Source: Lysobacteraceae bacterium (GTDB taxonomy: Bacteria; Pseudomonadota; Gammaproteobacteria; Steroidobacterales; Steroidobacteraceae). From it: a stretch of DNA of 5,459 nucleotides. This document shows, in pieces, positions 1 to 4,238 of this stretch; within the stretch, counting starts at the first letter, position 1; every line of letters begins with the position of its first letter. The DNA lies in contig JAAYXG010000238.1 of assembly GCA_012516015.1 (NCBI GenBank), forward strand, positions 1 through 5,459, in the 5' to 3' direction. Below the pieces are notes generated by a model, which had not been told where the DNA came from, searched no databases, and saw only the letters and a program-made list of their open reading frames with translations. The translations under genes and the position numbers were made by a program.

Positions 1-1
1 A

Positions 2-19
2 CGGGCGGGTAACCGCCCG
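2..19. terminator. Perfect 7-bp GC hairpin after the EF-hand gene (possible terminator)
   Basis: CGGGCGG at 2-8 pairs perfectly with CCGCCCG at 13-19 around a GTAA loop. It lies 14 bases beyond the stop of the minus-strand EF-hand gene, where an intrinsic terminator would sit. The diagnostic U-tract would lie left of base 1, so it cannot be seen. It could equally terminate a plus-strand gene ending to the left of the window, or be a simple palindrome. Confidence 0.45.
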
Positions 20-33
20 ACACGCGCTCATCC

Positions 34-315
34 TCATTCGAACCGTTCCTTGCGGGGACGAGCTCGGAACTCTGCGCGACTCAAGTAGCCGTCTTGATCC
101 GCATCGACGCCATCGAAGCGATCGCCGATCAGCTCGGAGCGTTCTCCTTCGCGCTTGCTGATGCGGTCGTCGCCGTCGCGATCGATCGCCTCGAATACCC
201 GTTCCACTTCTTCCGCAGTGCGTGGATTGGTTGTCGACATGTGCGAATCTCGTTGCGCATGCGCTTGCAGGGCGATCAGGCATGCCACCGCAACGGTTGC
301 GATAGCGAGACGCAT
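34..315 (-). CDS. Small secreted EF-hand calcium-binding protein
   Basis: A 93-residue protein with two EF-hand loops. The first runs from residue 45 to 56 (DRDGDDRISKRE), with acidic ligands at positions 1, 3, 5 and 12. The second, residues 71-82 (DADQDGYLSRAE), is canonical including the glycine at position 6; in the first loop that glycine is replaced by D50. Residues 1-20 form a signal peptide: MR, a hydrophobic core, then AHA before Q21, so the product should be periplasmic or exported. ATG 315 is preferred over in-frame ATGs at 330 and 351 because an AGGAG (complement of 323-327) sits 7 nt before it, and because it gives a compact signal peptide. It is transcribed divergently from the DoxX gene. 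Small exported proteins with paired EF-hands are common in proteobacteria and mostly uncharacterised; calcium binding is inferred from the loops and no partner is evident here. Confidence 0.85.
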   Translation of the reverse strand: MRLAIATVAVACLIALQAHAQRDSHMSTTNPRTAEEVERVFEAIDRDGDDRISKREGERSELIGDRFDGVDADQDGYLSRAEFRARPRKERFE

Positions 316-322
316 ACTTTCT

Positions 323-327
323 CTCCT
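323..327 (-). promoter_or_regulatory. Ribosome binding site deciding the EF-hand start
   Basis: The minus strand reads AGGAG here, inside GAGGAGA, 7 nt before ATG 315. This spacing decides between three in-frame ATG codons (315, 330, 351). The ATG at 330 directly abuts the Shine-Dalgarno sequence and so cannot use it. Confidence 0.7.
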
Positions 328-429
328 CATCTTCACGACACATTGGAGCAACTACCGCATCGCAGGACCTGTTCCACGCGGCATATGCGTGGCAGCTAGA
401 GGGCGCATGCCCTATGGCTCGTGCGGCGT

Positions 430-458
430 TTGCCGTCATTGGAGAGTGCAGCTAAGCT
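430..458 (+). promoter_or_regulatory. Candidate sigma-70 promoter for the DoxX gene
   Basis: TTGCCG (430-435) matches the -35 consensus at four of six positions. It is followed after exactly 17 nt by TAAGCT (453-458), a weak -10 with three of six matches. The -10 ends 36 nt before the DoxX ATG. The spacing is ideal but the hexamers are only fair, so this is a suggestion. The same intergenic stretch has short palindromes: CCACGC/GCGTGG at 374-379/387-392 and AGGGC/GCCCT at 400-404/409-413. Confidence 0.25.
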
Positions 459-485
459 CCCGGAGCAGGCCGTCTCGCCGATAAC

Positions 486-490
486 AGGAG
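486..490 (+). promoter_or_regulatory. Ribosome binding site of the DoxX gene
   Basis: AGGAG lies 4 nt before the ATG at 495. The spacing is a little short but the motif is strong, and it supports 495 as the start. Confidence 0.65.
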
Positions 491-494
491 AAAC

Positions 495-938
495 ATGGTG
501 CGAGAGATTGTCTATCTGCCCGGTGCCCAGCGCTTCGGTGACGGCGCATTGCTAGCGATGCGAATCATGGTCGGTGCGTTCTTGGTGTGGGGCGTTTGGG
601 ACAACATCGTGAGCACTGAACGAATGCAGGAGTTCGTCGACTTCCTCACGAAGTTCGGTTTTCCGATGCCGGAGCTCATGGCGCGAGTGTCGGTATGGAT
701 TCAATTCTTCGTGGGATTGAGCTTCATCACGGGCTTTCTCACGAGGTGGGCCGGCATCTTGTGTATGATCAACTTCATCGTGGCAATCGCGATGGTCGAT
801 CGATTTGGCGGGGTGCGCGGTGCGTTCGCGTCCGCGTGCTTGGTTGCGATCGGCCTTTATCTCGCGACGTACGGTGCGGGAAGGTTCTCGATCGATACGC
901 TCCTTCTGCGACGCGGGGCGCCTTCCGCGTCCGCTTAG
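495..938 (+). CDS. DoxX family integral membrane protein
   Basis: A 147-residue protein with four hydrophobic segments, at about residues 17-38, 61-82, 84-101 and 108-128, the layout and length of the DoxX/YphA-type family. The family hallmark after the last helix is present: GAGRFSID at 127-134, like the usual G-P/A-G-x-x-S-x-D. The N-terminal helix starts at DGALLAMRIMVGAFLVWGVWDN, whose A-x-R-I-x-x-G-x-x-x-x-x-G pattern is also typical. It should lie in the inner membrane. DoxX relatives include a thiosulfate:quinone oxidoreductase subunit and proteins tied to oxidative-stress complexes, but most stand-alone bacterial members have no assigned substrate, and nothing nearby suggests quinone chemistry. 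It is divergent from the EF-hand gene and 92 nt ahead of the SUFU gene on the same strand, so co-transcription is possible but unproven. Confidence 0.85.
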   Translation: MVREIVYLPGAQRFGDGALLAMRIMVGAFLVWGVWDNIVSTERMQEFVDFLTKFGFPMPELMARVSVWIQFFVGLSFITGFLTRWAGILCMINFIVAIAMVDRFGGVRGAFASACLVAIGLYLATYGAGRFSIDTLLLRRGAPSASA

Positions 939-1030
939 GTCGGCTGCGAGATGCTCCTGAGATACGGGCCTCCTCGCGTGCACCGCCTGCCCTTTGCTGG
1001 AATGAGTCGATCTACGTCAACGATATTCGA

Positions 1031-1681
1031 ATGATTACGAGCGCCACTTCCATTCCGAGCGACATCGAGACTCACATCGAGAAGCATCTCGGCGCGATCG
1101 CGAATGTCTATCGCAGCAAGGAGGGAGGATCGACCGATCTTCGCATCGGGCATGTGCTGCCGACCGATACGCGTCCGGTTCACACGTTGGTCACCTGCGG
1201 CATGAGCGGGCGGCCTATGAGCGTGCCCAAGCCCGATATGCCGGCGTATATGGAGCTCATGATGACGCTGCCCCGGGAGTGGAAGCTCGGTGCGGAATTA
1301 CCCGAAGACGAGCGCTGGTCATGGCCGGTGCATTTGTTGGCGAAGCTCGCGGGCCGCGCTCATGAAGAAGGCGGCTGGCTAGGGTGGGGGCATCTCATTC
1401 CGAATGGGGATCCGCCACAACCTTACGCGCACTCGACCAAGCAATGCGCCTCGCTCATCGTTCCCTCGCTTCTCGTGCCGACCGCCTTCTACGAGCTCGC
1501 GACACCGCAGAAGACGATCGTCTTCTATGCCGTCGTGCCTCTCTATAAAGAAGAGTACGACTTGGGCCGTCGCAGCGGCACCGATGCGCTGTTCACCCGC
1601 CTGATCGACGGCGACGTCAACGACGTCATCGATCCCAACCGCCGCAACGTCGCGCGGAAACGTTTCTGGTTGTTCGGCTGA
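1031..1681 (+). CDS. Suppressor of fused (SUFU) domain protein
   Basis: A 216-residue soluble protein covering a whole bacterial SUFU domain. Recognisable blocks in order: ETHIEKHLGAIANVYRS (13-29), TLVTCGMSGRPM (52-63), ELMMTLPREWKL (75-86), WLGWGHLIPNG (116-126), FYAVVPLYKEE (165-175) and DPNRRNV (201-207). It has no signal peptide or membrane segment, so it is probably cytosolic. The frame is open back to 695, but that part overlaps the DoxX gene and is arginine-rich noise. ATG 1031 is the first ATG after DoxX ends, although its Shine-Dalgarno is poor. The animal homologue is a Hedgehog-pathway regulator. In bacteria, SUFU-superfamily proteins are known as immunity proteins in polymorphic-toxin loci and as stand-alone proteins of unknown role. 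No toxin is adjacent here, so no immunity role can be assigned. The gene ends 26 nt from the convergent TIGR02588-type gene. Confidence 0.9.
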   Translation: MITSATSIPSDIETHIEKHLGAIANVYRSKEGGSTDLRIGHVLPTDTRPVHTLVTCGMSGRPMSVPKPDMPAYMELMMTLPREWKLGAELPEDERWSWPVHLLAKLAGRAHEEGGWLGWGHLIPNGDPPQPYAHSTKQCASLIVPSLLVPTAFYELATPQKTIVFYAVVPLYKEEYDLGRRSGTDALFTRLIDGDVNDVIDPNRRNVARKRFWLFG

Positions 1682-1682
1682 A

Positions 1683-1709
1683 GACGGCAGGCGCGCACAG
1701 CGCACCGTC
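1683..1709. terminator. Interrupted hairpin between convergent genes
   Basis: GACGG (1683-1687) pairs with CCGTC (1705-1709). Inside it GCGC (1691-1694) pairs with GCGC (1700-1703), giving a two-part stem with a small internal bulge. It sits between two converging genes and overlaps the stop codon of the minus-strand one, a position suited to a bidirectional terminator. No T-tract follows on either side, so it is weak evidence. Confidence 0.25.
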
Positions 1710-2118
1710 AGGGTTCCTGATATCCACCCGCCCGAATCTCGATCCGATACTTCTGCGGATCTTCGCGCAGATAGAATCCGCCGCGGCGCCACGACTCTCC
1801 CGGTAGGAAATCGATGCCGGCTTCTACGCGCTCCCGTTCCGTCGTGCCGTCGAGCACGCGGGCGACGATGCGCAGATCCACGAGCGTCTGTGTGCCCTGA
1901 TTGTGAGCGCGATAGCGTACGAGGTAAGCGTCGTGCGTCCGCACGATCTCATCGATGTGGATCTCCACGCCGCTCACTCGGTCCGCACCGCGGAACTCCT
2001 CGTATGTGAGGAAGGCGATCGCGCCGACGAAGAGAACGACGCCGATTCCGCCGAGAACCCATTCCAAGAGCGGCGTCGCATCATGTCGCTTGCCCGCTCG
2101 TGTCGTCTTTGGGCTCAT
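1708..2118 (-). CDS. TIGR02588-like protein, single-pass membrane partner of the TIGR02587-type protein
   Basis: A 136-residue protein with a basic N-terminus (KTTRAGKRH), one transmembrane helix at about 19-38 and a predicted beta-rich domain after it. That orientation, basic side in, puts residues 40-136 in the periplasm. Features include YRAHNQGTQTLVDLRIVARV (69-88), resembling the strand-turn-strand of Ig-like or CARDB-like folds, and FLPGESWRRGGFYLREDP (104-121). The family is described as always paired with TIGR02587 in a two-gene unit, which is exactly the arrangement here: the membrane protein ends 6 nt before this ATG, so translational coupling is likely. No good Shine-Dalgarno precedes the ATG, which fits coupling. 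Biochemical function is unknown. The assignment rests on sequence pattern plus neighbour, not on a search. Confidence 0.8.
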   Translation of the reverse strand: MSPKTTRAGKRHDATPLLEWVLGGIGVVLFVGAIAFLTYEEFRGADRVSGVEIHIDEIVRTHDAYLVRYRAHNQGTQTLVDLRIVARVLDGTTERERVEAGIDFLPGESWRRGGFYLREDPQKYRIEIRAGGYQEP

Positions 2119-2124
2119 GTGCGT

Positions 2125-2871
2125 CTAGAGAACGAGCCGCGCCGACGCGGCGCCGACCGAGGCCGGAAATCCCAATACGACGATGATCTGCATCGTATCT
2201 CGCAACGTCAGTCCCTCGAACCGACCGAAGGTCCAGCAGATGAACGCGCTGATCGCGAGAGCGAGCACGTAGCCGTTCACGCTGAACTTCACGAACACCG
2301 CTGCGAACGAGCGATTTTGCGGACGCTCGTGCTGACCGCGAAAGCCCGCGGCGTATACGAACGTGTGCATGAGCGCGAGCGAGAGCGCCGCAAGCACGAT
2401 GGATTGCCACGGTGACATCTGCAGCGCAATGATGAGGACTTCTTCGGTCGGCGCGATGTTCGCCGCGAGGAACAGGGCACCCGCACACATCAGGAAGTAT
2501 TCGCCGAAGTCGCCGCTGATGCGCCGCTTGCGCTGCGCGCTTTGTCGGTGCCCAAACTGGCTCTGCGCGAGAAGCGCACCGATGCTGCCCGGCACCGCCT
2601 GCAGTGCAATCATGCCGATCCACTCGTTGGGTCGAGCTTCCGTCTTGATCACGCGGAAAATGAGCAAGACGATCGTCGCCATGAAGCTCGTCACCGCAAT
2701 CGCAACGAATGCGTCGAGAACGGAATCGCCGAAATGCGTCGTGTCCTCGAACCCCGAGTAGTACGCGAGACCCACGAGCACAGGCAGCAAAGCCAGCATC
2801 AGCACGACTAGCCGATGCCGATCCATCATGAAGCCCAGCTGCCAGGTCTCCATCGTCATCAAGATAGGCAA
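2125..2871 (-). CDS. TIGR02587-like seven-helix integral membrane protein, start codon uncertain
   Basis: From TTG 2871 this is 248 residues. Hydrophobic segments lie near residues 21-38, 51-72, 85-103, 123-140, 146-175, 194-214 and 226-247, agreeing with the seven-span membrane protein of the TIGR02587/DUF2391 type. Conserved-looking blocks are LMTMETWQLGFMMDRHRL (4-21), AVPGSIGALLAQSQFG (92-107) and NIAPTEEVLIIA (138-149), with two acidic residues at 143-144 beside a helix. It is followed after 6 nt by the TIGR02588-type gene, the family's standard partner. The start is a problem. The frame stays open for 50 more codons upstream, to a TGA at 3022-3024, and the residues just upstream (ARAFGGALLFS, 2904-2872) look like the family's real first helix, yet no ATG, GTG or TTG occurs there. 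Only a CTG (2883) and rarer ATT/ATC codons (2997, 2964) are available. The given 5' boundary is therefore the first usable TTG and probably too short. Substrate or activity is unknown. Confidence 0.8.
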   Translation of the reverse strand: MPILMTMETWQLGFMMDRHRLVVLMLALLPVLVGLAYYSGFEDTTHFGDSVLDAFVAIAVTSFMATIVLLIFRVIKTEARPNEWIGMIALQAVPGSIGALLAQSQFGHRQSAQRKRRISGDFGEYFLMCAGALFLAANIAPTEEVLIIALQMSPWQSIVLAALSLALMHTFVYAAGFRGQHERPQNRSFAAVFVKFSVNGYVLALAISAFICWTFGRFEGLTLRDTMQIIVVLGFPASVGAASARLVL

Positions 2872-3126
2872 CGAGAAGAGCAGGGCCCCGCCGAACGCGC
2901 GAGCGACCCCGATCGCGTAAGCGCGATTCGCGTCGACGTCGGTGATGCGGAAGGCGTTGCCGATGGCGCTGGCCTCGGAGTGCGGTGTCCGACCAATGCG
3001 GCGAGCCCGGCAAAGTTCCTTTCAAAGCTTTTGAACCCGCCTTCCTGCGGTCCGACCCCGGTCTTGAGCCATGCCGAACCTCACGGGCTTGCTACGGTGC
3101 ACCTGTTATGGCGCGCGCGAGAACCC

Positions 3127-3132
3127 TAGAAT
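3127..3132 (+). promoter_or_regulatory. Candidate -10 box for a leaderless transcript of the oxygenase gene
   Basis: TAGAAT matches the sigma-70 -10 consensus (TATAAT) at five of six positions and ends 6 nt before the ATG at 3139, so transcription would begin at or next to the A of the start codon. No Shine-Dalgarno is visible before this ATG, as expected for a leaderless message. The -35 position (about 3104-3109, TGTTAT) does not match TTGACA well. The TAG within the box also closes the reading frame upstream, fixing ATG 3139 as the start. Confidence 0.3.
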
Positions 3133-3138
3133 TCCGGC

Positions 3139-3756
3139 ATGGCACTTCGAACGCTTTTCCCCACGCTTGTCTATTCTCGATGTTTGCAGGCCGGCGACTG
3201 GCGTCCTTTCAATCGGCGCTTGCTCCGCGAATGCCTGCAACTCGAGCAGGACGACGAAGCAGGGCGGCGTTGGTCGGCGAAGAATTATCCGGGCGGGTAC
3301 ACGTCGTATGGCTCGGTGAGTCGCATGTATGAGGTCTCGCCGACCTTCGATGCGCTACGTCGCAAGCTGGACCGTCACGTCGCCGCCTTCGCACGCGCGC
3401 TCGAGCTCGATCTCGACGGCCGAGAGCTCACCATGACGGATTGCTGGGTGAACATCATGCCGCATCGCGTGGTGCACGGTCTGCACCTGCATCCGCTCGC
3501 GACGATCAGCGGCACGTACTACGTGCAAACACCGAAAGGCAGCCCCGCGTTGAAGTTCGAGGACCCGCGGCTCGATCGCTTTATGGCCTCGCCGCCCCGC
3601 CGCCCGGACGCCCGTATCGATAATCGACCGTGGGTCAGCATTCCGGCCGAATCGGGCAACGTCGTCTTGTTCGAGAGTTGGCTGCGCCACGAAGTGCCGC
3701 CGAATCCGACGAAGAAGGTGCGTATCAGCATCAGCTTCAACTACAACTGGTTCTGA
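3139..3756 (+). CDS. TIGR02466-type 2-oxoglutarate/Fe(II)-dependent oxygenase
   Basis: A 205-residue protein starting with ALRTLFPTLVYSR, the typical 'lFpTpvy' opening of this oxygenase group. The core is a double-stranded beta-helix: TDCWVNIMPHRVVHGLHLHP (100-119) with the HxH pair at 116/118, SGTYYVQTP (124-132), then FEDPR (140-144). The distal block is VVLFESWLRHEVPPN (175-189) with H184, and last comes RISISFNYNW (195-204). H116 or H118 and H184 are the likely iron ligands, with an acidic residue between them, and R195 the likely 2-oxoglutarate carboxylate ligand; these are inferred by family analogy. It should couple 2-oxoglutarate decarboxylation to oxidation of an unknown substrate in the cytosol. 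The length is normal and the gene looks intact. An in-frame TAG at 3127 fixes the start. It stands alone, divergent from the TIGR02587-type gene and separated from opgG by the repeat region, so context gives no substrate clue. Confidence 0.88.
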   Translation: MALRTLFPTLVYSRCLQAGDWRPFNRRLLRECLQLEQDDEAGRRWSAKNYPGGYTSYGSVSRMYEVSPTFDALRRKLDRHVAAFARALELDLDGRELTMTDCWVNIMPHRVVHGLHLHPLATISGTYYVQTPKGSPALKFEDPRLDRFMASPPRRPDARIDNRPWVSIPAESGNVVLFESWLRHEVPPNPTKKVRISISFNYNWF

Positions 3757-3772
3757 CGCGGAAAGTGAGTTC

Positions 3773-3795
3773 GGTTGACGGTCGACAGTTGACGG
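3773..3795 (+). repeat. GTTGACG heptad repeat, copy 1
   Basis: Three consecutive heptads follow a leading G: GTTGACG, GTCGACA, GTTGACG. The block matches copy 2, which is inverted at 3917-3939, at 21 of 23 positions, and the similarity carries on into an AAGA...AAGG tail on both. It starts 16 nt after the oxygenase stop codon. Confidence 0.75.
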
Positions 3796-3828
3796 CAAGA
3801 GAAAGGCGGCGCTTCACCTCTCTCTTGC
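3795..3828 (+). repeat. Hairpin with perfect 8-bp stem
   Basis: GCAAGAGA (3795-3802) pairs perfectly with TCTCTTGC (3821-3828). After one mismatch, AGG (3804-3806) pairs with CCT (3817-3819), leaving a 10-nt loop. It is 38 nt past the oxygenase stop, so it could help end that transcript, but no T-run follows. Confidence 0.5.
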
Positions 3829-3858
3829 GAAGAGGTCACGTAGAGGGATTGTCACGCA

Positions 3859-3954
3859 ATGGCGCTTACTTGAGCGCCAAGTTGACAGTCGATGGCCCGA
3901 AGGGCGTCCTTTCTTACCGTCAACCGTCAACCGTCAACCTCAAGTAAGCGCCAT
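3859..3954. repeat. Perfect 16-bp inverted repeat with heptad-containing inner arms
   Basis: ATGGCGCTTACTTGAG at 3859-3874 is the exact reverse complement of CTCAAGTAAGCGCCAT at 3939-3954. The inner arms are also related: GTTGACAGTCGATGG (3881-3895) pairs with the inverted heptads at 3917-3937 apart from three mismatches and a short bulge. A GCCC-GAA-GGGC mini-hairpin sits at 3895-3905. The left arm can instead fold on itself: TGGCGCT (3860-3866) with AGCGCCA (3873-3879) around a 6-nt loop. The two folds exclude each other. Confidence 0.8.
3917..3939 (-). repeat. GTTGACG heptad repeat, copy 2 (inverted)
   Basis: On the plus strand CCGTCAA is repeated three times exactly and followed by CC, which on the minus strand reads as three perfect GTTGACG heptads in GG...GG context. 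It is the clean version of copy 1 in opposite orientation. A degenerate two-heptad version in plus orientation lies at 3881-3895. Confidence 0.8.
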
Positions 3955-4078
3955 GTGGTTGCAACGGAGCCTTCTTCCCCTGTGGCCGCTTCGTGGCGCG
4001 ATTCTGAGACACGTTGCCGACATTTGCTCGTCGCGTATTCTTCGTGCCGACCACATGGTCTCGCCCCTCGTCCCCACG

Positions 4079-4142
4079 AAGGCGATGCGCAGGCGGAGGT
4101 TCATCCTTACGCGGATGAACCTCCGCTTCCGCAGCTTGCCTT
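4079..4142. repeat. Long hairpin with perfect 14-bp core stem
   Basis: GCGGAGGTTCATCC (4093-4106) and GGATGAACCTCCGC (4113-4126) are perfect reverse complements around the loop TTACGC. The stem continues outward through a G-T and an A-T pair, one mismatch, then TGCG/CGCA (4086-4089/4130-4133), and after a small bulge AAGGC/GCCTT (4079-4083/4138-4142). No T-tract follows on the plus strand. It lies about 100 nt before the opgG start. Possible roles are a REP-type dispersed palindrome, a transcript-end stabiliser for the oxygenase mRNA, or part of the opgG leader. Confidence 0.8.
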
Positions 4143-4238
4143 ACGACGAATTTCGCCCGGGCGCCATGGAACGGATGCGCGGTCGTGCGTGTTATCGTCC
4201 CTTTGTAAGGCATTGCACCTACACGCACGCAAGCTCCC

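Larger units (their letters stand above)
3757..4238. other. 482-bp gene-free, repeat-rich intergenic region upstream of opgG
   Basis: No convincing gene lies here. Short open frames on both strands exist only because the repeats contain few stops, and they lack domains and ribosome sites. The left half (3757-3954) carries GTTGACG heptads and several hairpins, and the right half a single long hairpin (4079-4142). Between them, 3955-4078 shows nothing I can name. The region separates the oxygenase stop from the opgG start on the same strand, so it must hold the opgG promoter and any leader unless opgG is co-transcribed with the oxygenase. Confidence 0.7.

Noticed and set aside
695..1030. A 112-codon N-terminal extension of the SUFU frame overlapping the DoxX gene
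   Set aside because: It is read out of frame through DoxX, is rich in arginine and without any SUFU similarity. ATG 1031 gives a normal-length family protein.
1379..1792. A 137-codon minus-strand frame spanning the SUFU 3' end
   Set aside because: It overlaps the well-supported SUFU gene and the end of the TIGR02588-type gene, and has no recognisable features.
2081..3025. A 314-codon minus-strand frame overlapping the TIGR02587-type gene
   Set aside because: Its translation is full of Arg and His, with no hydrophobic segments, and overlaps the clearly coding seven-helix frame. Its TTG start matters only if a frameshift near 3000 is real.
3773..3954. CRISPR array
   Set aside because: The repeated unit is 7 bp with no spacers, and copies occur in opposite orientations. 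No cas gene is present.
3757..4238. Insertion sequence or transposon remnant
   Set aside because: No transposase fragment is seen in any frame, and I could identify no target-site duplication. A non-autonomous element remains possible and is listed as a finding.
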